Positions 27,501 through 38,125 of a stretch of DNA of 64,000 bases are shown here, piece after piece. Every line of letters begins with the position of its first letter. Positions within the stretch are counted from its first letter, which is position 1. Source of the DNA: Cercophora sp. LCS_1 (lineage: Eukaryota > Ascomycota > Sordariomycetes > Sordariales > Lasiosphaeriaceae); NCBI GenBank assembly GCA_036250225.1, contig JAPZLL010000007.1:1116001-1180000 (forward strand). Reading direction: 5' to 3'. A program made the translations under genes and the position numbers. The notes under the pieces are model-generated. The model was not told where the DNA came from, ran no database searches, and saw only the letters and a list, made by a program, of their open reading frames with translations.

Positions 27501-27903
27501 TGTTGATGATTGGAAGGGCAACACTGAGTACCACAATTACACTGCCGCCTCTCAGCAGATCCAGTGGTTCTGGCGGGCTGTTCGCTCGTTCGACAAGGAG
27601 GAGCGTGCCAAACTCCTTCAGTTCGTCACAGGAACCTCCAAGGTGCCGCTCAACGGCTTCAAGGAGCTGGAGGGCATGAACGGCATCAGCCGGTTCAACA
27701 TCCACCGTGACTACGGCAACAAGGAGAGACTTCCTAGCTCTCATACATGCTTTAACCGTGAGTCTGTTGTTCAGATCTCGACCCGGCATTGCTAACCTTT
27801 TATCACAGAGCTTGACCTTCCCGAGTATGAGAGCTACGATATTCTGAGAACTCAACTTCTGAAGGCTATCACGGCCGGTAGCGATTACTTTGGTTTCGCA
27901 TAG
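15530..27903 (+). CDS. TOM1: Giant HECT-type E3 ubiquitin ligase, TOM1/HUWE1 family
   Basis: Seven coding exons (15530-15577, 15648-22671, 22723-23298, 23346-23405, 23457-27362, 27413-27757, 27809-27903) give about 4,017 residues, within the 3,200-4,400 range of the family. The protein is a large ring-shaped E3 that ubiquitylates excess or unassembled proteins such as ribosomal proteins and histones. The N-terminal part is an armadillo-like DUF908/DUF913 region. A long Asp/Glu tract spans about residues 2357-2560. A charged helix near 2820-2890 is followed by four ubiquitin-binding-motif-like repeats, ALPEEFREEV, ALPDELRHEI, FPPELRTEI and LPPDLAAEA (about 2946-3062). The HECT domain covers about 3684-4017, with catalytic Cys3984 in SSHTCFNQLDLP, 33 residues from the end as in HUWE1. 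Introns at 22672-22722 and 23406-23456 are 51 nt, in frame and stop-free. The last intron begins 8 nt after the Cys codon. The start is the first ATG of the spliced leader. Confidence 0.95.
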
Positions 27904-28369
27904 AAAAAGGGTGGAAAGACGCATGATTGCATTGCATTACCCAAGGTGGCGGTTGGTGCAAGGCGGAAGCAATTTTTGGGACCACGGCATGAGACAGGGA
28001 GGGGGGGCATAAATTGCCCAACCTGTCGACAGGAGTTGCCGAGCGCATTTGGGTTGGGATCTGGCATTTTCAGAGCTATCAGCGAATGGTGTGACTTGGA
28101 GGAGCTCGGGAACCGCCCAACTATTATTGTATGTGTATTGTGTGGTCGGTCTGGTTATTTTGGGAGGTCTTGACCGGGGATATTGATGGGATGGCGGAGT
28201 GCAGGCTGCCGTTTCTGTCACGTCGCCGGGCTGATCCCGTGGCGATAACTAGATAACGAACAAGTTCATATAGATTCTGAGAGTGTGCTGTGACGTGATG
28301 CATGCCTTAATTTACGCCGGGATTCGAGAAGGCAGATACTACCACAACAAGTTCTTGGGCAGGCCTACC

Positions 28370-28640
28370 TCCAGTCTGACCTAACTTGGCCAAACCCATT
28401 ATATCTAACCTCACCTAGCTTACTTGACCTAACTCATCTTATTTGACATGAACTGACTTCCAATGACATGACCTAGCCTAACTACCTCAACAGCCTGAGC
28501 TAGCTTAACATGATCCTGCTTGACATGATCCTGCTGACGAAGCCCATTTTACTAAACCTCATCATACAAACCCAACTTGCATTACATGACCTCGCCCAAC
28601 TCGACTGACCTGACCTGACCTGGCGTGACCGACCCAACCC
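28370..28640 (+). repeat. Degenerate TGACCT/CCTAAC-like tandem tract
   Basis: Irregularly spaced copies of variants such as TGACCTAAC, TGACATGAC and TGACCTGACC fill about 270 bp, becoming most regular (CTGACCTGACCTGACC) near 28605-28620. G is scarce. The unit is too degenerate to name as a known satellite. A shorter stretch of the same character lies at 54550-54590. Confidence 0.6.
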
Positions 28641-28785
28641 GTCTAACCCCTCCACTCACAACCCTCCCGCACAGCCACCCACCCAACACCTGACACCTTC
28701 GATCCCACACACCTTTCAGCTGGCCCGCGAATCGAGCATCTCACCTTTTTCAACTTCCCGAACAAGTGACACAAGACAATCCACA

Positions 28786-28855
28786 TGCACACCAACACAG
28801 ACACACCCACACACCCACACACCCACACACTCACACACTCACACACTCACACACA
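28786..28855 (+). repeat. (ACACCC)n/(ACACTC)n microsatellite
   Basis: About ten hexamer/octamer units of ACACCC then ACACTC in uninterrupted series, directly after the TGACC-like tract. Confidence 0.9.
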
Positions 28856-29445
28856 GCACGAACCATCCATTCCACCTTCCGCCTTACCTTTCCGCTCCGC
28901 CATTGCTTCCGCCATCAAAAAAAAACCAAAGCAAGTCTTATCGAGACCTGACCTGACCAAAACAAAAACACCAAAATCATGCCTCACGCACAATTCACAC
29001 ACACCGAACTTCTTCTACCGAACCGATCAACCGACCTACAGGCCGACACAGACAGATAGCGTCATCCCCTTTATTTTTATTTCCCCACCCCACCTTGGCT
29101 AGAATAATGGCATTTCTACACCTACCGCAATACGCACACATATACCCCTCCCAGTCCTAGCAGTTCAACGAGGAGCATAAACACCAACCAGTTCCACCCT
29201 ACACTCTGTATAACCAAACACTGTTTCCCAAGTCGATCACAGTTCGTCCACTTGGACTCCCGCGACCAACACTATTCTCGAACCGCACATCCTTCATGGC
29301 ATGAACCTCGATGTTTCCGAACAACCGAACGCGCCGGGCGATCTCATATGCCATTTCTCACTACCTTAGGTACTAACCGATCAAGATGGCTGAGGTGGCC
29401 AGACATAGAGACAACCAAACAGACAAGAAGAAAGCCACACGAGCG

Positions 29446-29477
29446 AGACCAAGATCAAGACCAAGATCAAGACCAAG
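29446..29477 (+). repeat. 12-bp direct repeat (AAGATCAAGACC)
   Basis: About two and a half exact copies of a 12-nt unit, in a region with no supported gene. Confidence 0.8.
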
Positions 29478-30300
29478 GCCGACGGGGCAGCGGGGCAACG
29501 GCAACAACACCCGGGAGACATGCCCAAGACAGCGACGCAAAATTTGATGGTAACACAGACTCACTCAGCACCAGACAATCCGCAAGGATGAGAAGCCCTG
29601 CCCACTCCCGACTGCTTACCTTGCGCACAATACAGCAAGTCCGAAATGGAAGCCGCATAGGGAACCACTTAGGGAAGGCGAGCATGCCTCTGCACATCAC
29701 ACTCACACTCACCGTAACAGAGCAGAATAAAGCAGAGCAGAGTGAGTAAAAAAAACGGTTGGACGGAACCAGGACATGCCGAATCGACAGTGAGCACGTA
29801 CGTGGGAGCGGATGTCAAAAGTCGGCTTCCCGTCTAGCAACATAACATGGAAGCCATGCATGCGATACAATACGAGAAACCATCTTTAATGGGAACTATT
29901 TTGGTTCCGATGCCGACAATTTGTTTCTGCCATCGCATCTGACGAACTTGTCGTCCGTCTCCTTGTTGTGTTCGAGAACAAGCAACTGGAAACCTGGGAA
30001 GGAAGATGATGCAACGGTAACAGATTTTCGCTTCGCCGACGAACGAACGGTACGGCGCCGTGCTGCACCAGGTTGGTGATGTAACATTGGCAAGAGTAAC
30101 AGGTGAGTTTGCTTGTCAGATCGACAAACCTGATGACATGGCAATCTGACATTGAAGAGATCTGGTATTATCTGATGCACAGGAGGCAGCCGGATGTCTT
30201 ATCGGTGACGACAAGGCGCTGGTGAGTGGCCGCCAGGTAAAAAAAGGTAGGGTAGCATCGACGTCTTTTCGTACCCAGCTCGACAAGGGGCAGCGGCCGG

Positions 30301-30323
30301 GACAGGACAGGACAGGACAGGAC
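30301..30323 (+). repeat. (GACAG)n microsatellite
   Basis: Four and a half perfect GACAG units. Confidence 0.85.
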
Positions 30324-31323
30324 TGGCAGGCAGGGGCACAGGGCTATAATATAGACCGGTTATAGGATGGACCTGGTGTCTGGGTATTCCGCATGGAGAA
30401 ATATCGAAAGCAGCTGATCATGCGTTTCGAGTATCTCGCGGTTGTCGAGAAGGGAAGTGTGAAACATGGGCATTCACTTCCTCACCGGGCTTTGACCTCG
30501 ACGTTGCGTGGAGCCCCGCTTCGGTCCCCCTTCGTTCTCGACGTTGCACGCTGTGCCTCTCGTCCCATCACTCGAACCGGTTGCGGTGCGTCTGTGGTCG
30601 AGCAAGAGCAGAACACAGCGCGCTGCCAGTCAGGTCCCAGAAGTATGCGTGTGTCCCGTACCGTACCGTACCAAGGGCAAGCGAGCGAGCGGCAGACTGG
30701 GGGGGGGGGGACGACATCAAGCTTCGGCATGGGACGACAGTGCGATGTCGAAGTCGTCAAAGTCGTCGGAAGGCCTTTGCCGTTCACCGCGGGTTTCGGT
30801 GGGAATGACGACATGCGCCATCCGCTTTTCACGGCTGAAGGACCGGATGGCGAGACCAATCGGCTGCCGAGGGAGGCAGTCTCCAAGAAAATAGGGAGCT
30901 CCTTTTCACGCCTGTGATCGGGTATTTTCAGCAGGTGTGAACCTTGGACCTGCAGGTGAGCTGAGCAATCCCAACTTCATGCAAACCACATTGGATGTGC
31001 AAATTCCAACACACAACCCAATTAGAGGTGCTGCACGGCTCTCTACCCGGAACAGCGTCCACCATAGGCTGGCGTCGTAGCGGTCTACCTCGGTACCCTA
31101 TAACACGCCGCTAGTATTGTTCGACGGCACAGTTCTGAGAACATAGGGGCTAAGTTCGGATGAAATTTCAGGGGTCTCGCAGCTCTTCGCCTCCAGCCGT
31201 GCCTGCGGGTCTGTGACATCGGCCATCGGTATTTGCTGGAACTTGAGAGTACATAATTATTCTGGTTTTGGTTCGGGGCGCTGCCAGCTGAGCACCCGTT
31301 CGGCGTCGACGTGATGGGAAAAG

Positions 31324-31369
31324 GGATGGATGGATGGATGGATGGATGGATGGATGGATGGATGGATGG
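31324..31369 (+). repeat. (GGAT)n microsatellite
   Basis: About eleven perfect GGAT units. They create spurious open frames on both strands (repeated MDGW and IHPS peptides), which should not be taken as genes. Confidence 0.95.
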
Positions 31370-34266
31370 GCCCGGCAGAGGTGGATCTCCCCCAGGTCCG
31401 GCGCGCTGACGCCTCCGTCCGCGGTCCGGCCGATGAGCGACGCACTGGGCGAGATCTTTGGGTCCCTGGTTCCATCGCACCAGCGCCTCAACCTGGTGGT
31501 TGCAGCACGCCAGGGTACGCAAAACGACCAGGGAGATCCTTGCTCTGTTACCGAGTTCCTTCTCCCCTCATCGGTAGGTGCAGAGCGCAGCACTTGCTGT
31601 GTACAGTACAGTCCACGGCAACCACTAGCCCGTCGAGTTCGAGCCTCGCAGACCGCCGATGCACTGCAATTGCTCGTTGGACGAGGTGAGACCCCCTCGA
31701 GGCTCGGGTATATTGCTGTCGCAGCGCCGGATTGCAGCAGACAATATTGATTGGACGGCACGGCGGATGGCATTCTCTCCGGCGCGCTGGCCGCTGCCAC
31801 TTGATCCGTTTGCTGCCATATGTTGGGGGCCGGCTGACGGACTCTCGTTCGTTTTCTGGTTGCCTGCTGTCGGAGCGAGAAGGGGGCGGCGTCGACAGTT
31901 AGGTTGACGGTTCGGTTGCCGATTGACGGAACCGCGAGCACACATACGTCCGTACATTTGAGCAGCGACGCATCTCTGTGCGCCCTTCTTCTCGCGTGCC
32001 TCATGCTGAGGCCGATGGATTGAGAAGTCAGAGGCGAAGACAGCCGGGGATGCGGGAGTGGCCAGCCGAGTTTGGAAACAGATGCCTTTCATTTGCAGTT
32101 CCGGGATGCACCCTTCCGCTCACCTTTCAGAAGCATCGAGTCCTCAACTCGAGATGTTTTAATGCTCCGTAGCAGCCTTGCTGTAATTGGCAGTTACACA
32201 TGGCCGCCAGACGGTACCTTTTGTCCGTTGCTAATATGCACTGGAAAAGATACAGGCCATCTACAAACACCAACGACAGGGTGGCGAATATCTGGCAGAG
32301 AACCAGCTGCTTGTTTTGGAAGCCGGCCGCTGCTGGGCAATGAATGCATGTTTCCACCCGCCCGCCGTCCGCAGCCCGCATCGGCAGGTCGGGACGCCGT
32401 TTGCGTTTTTTTTTTTTTTTTTTTTGGGACAGTGTGTCTGTACGTGCTCCGTACTCGGCCGCACAGGTCGCCGTGTGTCAGAATGGCTTCTCCTTCTTCC
32501 GATCGAAGCTTTCCCCCGTGCGAGGGAAGCCAAGAATGGCCGCTTCTAGAGTTTCCAGAGGCCCCAAAGGCTTGTTGCGATCGGCTTCCGCCCTCTCCCG
32601 GCGGCCCCACACTCACCACCACCAAGCCACGAGCCCACCGTCCATTCACTCTTGTGGCAAAGGCACGCCGGACCTGAGTCAGGAACGCATCATGGTCAAA
32701 CATGCCGCGGCCCCCCGAATCAACCCACAACTTCTCGCCGTTCGAGGTGCACCTAACCGGGCAGGATGGCCAGCGTGTTGCCCCGTGGCTCCAGGCTCCT
32801 CAACCGTTCCAAACGGGATCCTGCTTGCTTGTGCTCGGTCGCTGTGGTTGGTTGGCTTGGTCTCAACGCCTCGTCCCCCTTTCCGTCTCCGTGCGTTCAG
32901 GATGCTCTCGATTGGCCTGGCCAGACCCTCCTGCGCAACATTTTCCGATTTCCCTTGGCCCCGTCGGCGTCAGTAGACTGGTTATTTGCGAGGCCAATGT
33001 CTGCGTCGTTTCTTGCCGGGTGCCAAACATGGCAGCGACGGGTGGCGGCGCGTCGCGACTGTAGAAAAAAAAAAAAGAGTCAAGATTGTGCGGATAGAAT
33101 CTCTTGTTGGCACCAAGCTTGGTGCAAAACCGCCCAATGTGACGCTCCATGCCAGCAACTCTCAACTCGGTCAAGCCCATCCCCAGATGCAGCCGCTAAC
33201 AAGGCCTGTCGATTCCATTGTCTTGGCATGACTTCTTCCTTGTCTCTCTGCCTTTTGCCTGTGCGATGCGTCCCGTCTTCTCCGCGTTTTGCTATCCCGT
33301 TTTCCTCTAGCCTTGCTGCCATTTCCAAAGAGTGCCAATTCTGACTTTTGGTTTGCTCCCGCCGGTCCTCTTTTTGCCGTCGACCCCGCCGCTGTGATTC
33401 GCCTGGGTCGGGAACTATCTCTGGGCGATGTGGCCGCAGGCCTATTAACGGACCTTCTGGAACACTGCTGGATCGACGGCAGCTGCAAGACTTGGAAGTC
33501 TAAAACGCCGGGGCCACATCGCGCGGCGGTGCGCGCGATCCCAAAGTCGCCAAGTACCCTTGGTCACACTTTCCCTACCTTGCCGCCTGCATCCGCCAAA
33601 TCCCTGTACCCCTCACCATTGCATTGCTCCCGGAGCGGCCCCTTCACGCGCACAAGCCACTCGCTGCGACTTGCCCGCACTGGGGAGAGAGAGGCCCTGA
33701 GGCCCTGTGTCAAGCCTTCCAGCACGGATACAACCCTTCCTTTTCCCTCCCTCCTCCAAGGTTTGCGGTCTGCGCTTCGTGGACTCGACAGCTGTAAAGG
33801 TTGCGCCAGCAGACCCCCTTGTCGACCTCAAAAGCCTCCCACCCCAGATCGTCTCCAGTCCTGCCAATCAGCCAGTCTGCGCAGAGCAGGGCAGCCCAGC
33901 TCGCTTTAGCCCCGAGTCCTTGCGCCACCACGCCAGAGACAAAAAAGACACCTTCCGCTCCACTTTCCTCGGATCTGCTCCCCCCTCGCTTCCCCCTACT
34001 ACTCCAGTCGACAGCAACAACTGCCGCTCACAAAGAGCGTCCGAACCATCGCCGACGTTTCTCGAATCGCGGAGAGCAGTGAGCTGAGCTGTGCGTCGAG
34101 GCTCCACGTGAGATTTTGTGGGAGGAAGGCTGCTCGAAAGGGGCTCACGGTAGCGGCGACGGGCCGGCTTCAGCGACGACCACGACGACGAACCACGGCA
34201 TATTCGGTGCCCCGAGCCTCGAAATACCCGACCGCAAACGATTGAGTGTTTTCCGGGTGCGATGAG

Positions 34267-34408
34267 GTATGCCGGCCGTCGATTTCTGCCGGGGCCGGAC
34301 GGGGTGCGCGCATGCGCCGGCTGCTCCATCTCTGCGGGTCCCTCGGCGATTTTTTCTCCTTTCTGCCCTCCCGGATCGCGCGTGCTGACAATTGCTCCCC
34401 AACCATAG
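34267..34408 (+). other. Predicted 5'-UTR intron of the HSF-type factor gene
   Basis: GAG then GTATGC at 34267, a CTGAC site at 34385 and CCATAG at 34408 define a 142-nt intron ending 5 nt before the chosen ATG. This supports 34414 as the start. A short upstream ATG at 34262 would, after splicing, read eight codons and stop at 34430, overlapping the main start. Inferred from consensus only. Confidence 0.5.
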
Positions 34409-34413
34409 GGCAG

Positions 34414-36353
34414 ATGGCCACTGCCGCTGAGAGTGCGCCTAGAAACCATTTGGCCAAAGGGCCTGAAGACCCAATGGGCGCGAGAACGGTTCCAATCATA
34501 ACCCCCACGATCCAGATGTCGGCGCCATCTCCGGGCGAGCCCATGGACATTACCACGCCGACCAACTCGTCTGCGCCGGCCTCGGCCACCAAGAGCCCCG
34601 ACAGCGACGTTCACGTCAATGGCCTGAGCGACCGGCCGCAGCAACCCTCTCCCAGCGACCAGGCCGACAACATCATCATGCCCGCGCCAGTCGCGGCAGC
34701 GGCGGCGGTCCACGCCCCAAAGATTGTTCAGACGGCCTTCATCCACAAGCTGTACAAGTACGGACGTCAGATCTGGGGCGTGCTCAGTTACGCTAACAGC
34801 AAACAGCATGTTGGAGGACAAGACGATCCAGCACCTCATCTCGTGGACACCCGCGGCCGAGAGCTTCGTCATGCAGCCCTCCCACGAGTTTTCCAAAGTG
34901 CTGGCGTAAGGCTCACTCGCAGGCGAGCGCGAAACGAGATTGCTGACTGGCACAGGCAATATTTCAAACACACCAACATCTCATCTTTTGTCCGCCAGCT
35001 CAACATGTATGGGTTTCACAAGGGTAAGACCCCCCCCCCCTCATGCCAACCAACACGGACACACTTCTGACGGTGACAAGTGAGCGATGTTTTCCAGCAC
35101 GGGTCGCCAGACTCGACACTGTGGGAGTTCAAGCACGGCAATGGCAACTTTAAGCGCGGCGATCTTGTGGGGTTGCGAGAAATCAAGCGCCGGGCCTCTC
35201 GCCACGCGCTTGTGCACCGCGAATACAACAGCCAGAAGCCGCCACCATCGCAGCCAGGCACGCCGGCCGAGCCCATGCCTCCCATGCAGGAGGGGGGTGA
35301 TCCGCGGCTCAACAACATCGAGTACACGCTCCACGAGCTCAGCAGCCGGCTCCAGCGTCACGAGGAGAACGCCCACTTTATGCACGTAAAGCACCAGACC
35401 ATCATGGACACGGTGTCTCGTTTGCTCCACTTTAATCGCGAGCTCTCACAGGCGGTGCTTGCTCTTGCGCCGAATCCTGACAACCCGATACACCGGGACG
35501 GTAGGTGGCGCGCGCTGGGCCTTGGTACCAGTATAGGCTAATGTTTTGTCCAGTGTCCGCGCTGCAGGTCGAGGTCCAGCGGCAAATGGAGATGTTCCGG
35601 ACCTTGGAGGAACCCCACGAACCGCTCTTCGCCAGTTCCCGCAGCTACTTCTCCAATATCGAGAATGCTCCGGTGTCCCCACGGCAATTGCCCCAGGACG
35701 ACCCCCGGAGGTCGAACCTCGCTGTTCCCCAATCTCGGCAGCCAAACTACTACCGCCCGTCGGTGCCCTCCAACCTGTCCGTCAGCACGCGTCGGCCGTA
35801 CGGATCAATAGGCGGCAGCACCACCCAGTCGTCGCCGTCGTCGCTGCGTGTGCAGCCACCCCCGCCGCCGCCCGGGCCCCATCCCTTGGCGAATGTTGAG
35901 CTGCCCCCAGGCAGCCTGGCCCGGCGCCATACCTCGGCCGATATTCGTGCCCACGGCTGGCAGGCCAACCCGCCTCCGTTTGCGTCTGGCCCTCCGTCGT
36001 CACAATGGCCGTCATCGCCCAACCGTGCGGCCATGCCCGAGGACCAGCGGATCCGTGACTCGTTCTCTCACTATTCGCTCCAGCCTTCCTCGCAACCGCA
36101 CTCTCGGCCAACAACGCCTCCGCCTCCGCCATTTTCCAACGGTGGTCCTCCTGTCGGCGACTTTGGGAGCTGGTCGTGGAACTCGGCAGGCCGCGACAAC
36201 AAGAACCTTTCGGTGCGGGACAACTCAGCGCCGCCGACGAGGAGAGGCAGCATGGCCCATATTCTGAACCCCACAGACACGGCCGAAAGGGATGACGAAG
36301 ACGAGACGGACCCACGCGGAGACGACGACCGCAAGCGCAAACGACTGCAATGA
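34414..36353 (+). CDS. HSF-type DNA-binding transcription factor (Sfl1/Mga1-like)
   Basis: Five exons (34414-34757, 34807-34905, 34956-35023, 35081-35500, 35554-36353) give about 576 residues. The winged-helix HSF DNA-binding domain spans about residues 105-210. It reads FIHKLYNMLED, the recognition-helix region HTNISSFVRQLNMYGFHKV, then WEFKHGNGNFKRGDL and LREIKRRASRHALVHRE. The domain is split by three small introns, and the joined frame matches the family at each junction. A heptad-like coiled coil (about 245-300, NNIEYTLHELSSRL onward) should mediate oligomerisation. The C-terminal half is proline/serine-rich disorder with a basic RKRKRLQ tail that could be a nuclear signal. The lysine-rich HGNGNFKRGDL loop is closer to the Sfl1/Mga1 group, which controls morphology and stress in yeasts, than to canonical Hsf1. 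Intron 3 carries an 11-C run near its donor. Upstream lies 6.5 kb without genes. Confidence 0.9.
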
Positions 36354-37271
36354 ACGTCCATTCCCCTATCAAGAGTCCTCCAACACCAATACCCGTTCCA
36401 CTTGCACATAGTCACACTCCGAGCCACGCCTGCATAGACCTGATATGAATATCTAATACTTCCCCCGGGGGAACGCTCTAACGGCCGAATACTTTAACGT
36501 CTGGGAGGCAGCGAAATGACATATGGTATTTAATCGGCACACATGGCATGCACGGCATGCTTTTTTTCTCCGGTCTTGGATCTATCTATCTTCCCTGGGA
36601 GGCCTCTTGGAAAAGACCCGTTGGGTCGGCTGGGTTTCGTGTTTTCCTTTGGGACAATGATTTGGACGGCTAGAGTTTGGCTATTTGTCTCTTGTGCTTT
36701 GGAGATAGGCGGGTCTTTTTCCGAGTACCCAGTTTCAACGCATTTCTTTTTATTTCGCAATTTCCTTTTCGGAGAATTGCATAGTATTATTATCATACCA
36801 GCTCGGTTGGACCGGACCGGCGGCACTACGGCGGCGGCGGCGGGTTTTCTGACAGGAGCATGGCAAGGGTTAGTTGTCTGTCTGCTATCAATGCTTTGTA
36901 TGCAGCTTGTATTTTTGCTTGAGGTTATTTAGCGGCAGCGTGTCTGTCTGCGCTGGTGTACGATGAGAAGTACTGTTAGTTGTCTACGGTTCGTGACTTT
37001 CGTGACCGCTCGTGAGATGTTAAGGTGGTGAGGTTTATGCCGGATGGTTTGATCTTGTTGTCACATGTCTGTTGCCTATGCGGCGGTGAGACTGCATTTT
37101 CGTGAAATATCCCCTCGCATCTTGATGCATACTCATTGGCCGAAAAATCAGCCGACAGTTGACTCTACCATGTTCAATAGTTTGGTGGATTCCATTTGGG
37201 TCAGGGGCCGTCTTAAGTTTGACAACCAAGGTAAATAAATCCAAGCCTCGCGAGATAATGTTTTTAAAGAG

Positions 37272-37309
<38 letters not shown>

Positions 37310-37312
37310 CAA
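36354..37312. other. Convergent 3' flanks
   Basis: These are the 3' regions of the HSF-type gene and of the minus-strand gene at 37313-38125. An open frame at 36543-36932 encodes a hydrophobic peptide without family resemblance; I do not call it. Confidence 0.45.
37272..37309 (+). repeat. (GATA)n microsatellite
   Basis: About nine perfect GATA units immediately beyond the stop codon of the minus-strand gene, so probably inside its 3' UTR. Confidence 0.95.
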
Positions 37313-37977
37313 TCATGCCTCCTCAGTCTGTCCACCGTTCCTTTTCTTGCTCTTGCTCTTTTTCTTTTTCTTCTTCTTCTTCCTCTCCCCGTCCGCTTTT
37401 ACAGCCCCATCCTCCTCTTTACTTGTCTTGGCGTCAACATCCCCAGCATTCCCATTCTCCTCGGTCCCAGCCTCAATCTTGGCCTCGCTCTCACCGCCTT
37501 TATTCTCCATCGCTACATCCCTCCTCCCACTCTGCGCTGGCACATCCGTTCCACCCATCACTGTGTCCCCACCCATGGTGAGCTCGCCTTTTTTTCCCTT
37601 GCCACTTTTTCCCCCGCTGCCCTCATCACCATTGGAATTGGAAGAGCCGACTCTTCTTTTCTTCCCAACGGCACTCCGTCCTAACTCCTCCTCACTCTCA
37701 CTCTCCACTTCCCTTTTTTTCGTTACCTTCCCATCCTTCGCATTCCCATTCCTACCACGCGCACCACGCCCAAGAAGCTGGGCGCGTAACTGGTCGTTTT
37801 TGGTCTCTTTGGCGGATGTCTCGCGAGCGGGGACGAATCCGACGCCTGCGTTGGGGGGACCGGGGTTTTTGAGGTCATCCTCTGGTTGGATTTGTTGGGT
37901 GGGGGTTGCAGACGTAGAGGTGGATGTGGATGTGGTGAGGGAGGAGAAGGATTTTGGTTTTGCGGTGGTGTTGGCGG

Positions 37978-38008
<31 letters not shown>

Positions 38009-38125
38009 GGAGGTAGAGTTGGATGTGGGAAGTTCGAGGGAGGAGGTGAGCGAGGAGAGGCGGGATAGGTTGAGGGATATGCGGGATTGGAAGGTTGAGA
38101 GGTTTGGTGGTTTGGGGGTTGACAT
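37313..38125 (-). CDS. Low-complexity, lysine-rich protein of unknown function (possibly a fungal DUF3245-type protein)
   Basis: A single exon of about 270 codons. The start at 38125 is in strong context (GGAAAATGTCAACC); a frame-compatible upstream extension exists but looks like leader. The N-terminal third is Ser/Thr-rich with an 11-Thr run encoded by an (ACA)n-like repeat at about 37978-38008. The only conserved-looking block is NPGPPNAGVGFVPARET followed by NDQLRAQLLGRG (about residues 86-122), reminiscent of small fungal proteins grouped as DUF3245. The C terminus has an acidic patch, KKRR and an eight-lysine run, suggesting a nuclear or nucleolar basic protein. Function cannot be given. 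The coding strand is C-rich at the 5' part and G-rich at the 3' part. Confidence 0.7.

Larger units (their letters stand above)
27904..34413. other. 6.5-kb region without a supported gene, upstream of the HSF-type factor
   Basis: Both strands lack a frame with a recognisable domain or a convincing exon chain. The left part (28370-29750) is C/A-rich and G-poor on the plus strand and full of short tandem repeats. The right part (32400-34400) has CT-rich patches and homopolymers, including 20 T at 32406-32425 and an A-run near 33065. It most likely combines the TOM1 3' flank with a long promoter and leader of the downstream transcription factor; a non-coding RNA is possible but not shown. Confidence 0.5.

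Noticed and set aside
31168..32004. Minus-strand open frame of about 278 codons over the GGAT repeat
   Set aside because: A large part is the translated microsatellite (repeated IHPS) and the rest has no recognisable fold.
33289..33909. Plus-strand frame of about 200 codons upstream of the HSF-type gene
   Set aside because: Low-complexity Pro/Ser/Arg sequence from CT-rich leader-like DNA with no family resemblance.
33868..34971. Long minus-strand frame antisense to the first exons of the HSF-type gene
   Set aside because: It is the shadow of a GC-rich coding exon; the plus-strand HSF domain explains the region.
36543..36932. Hydrophobic open frame that could be a small membrane protein
   Set aside because: It sits in T-rich 3'-flank DNA, which encodes hydrophobic residues by composition alone; no conserved motif.
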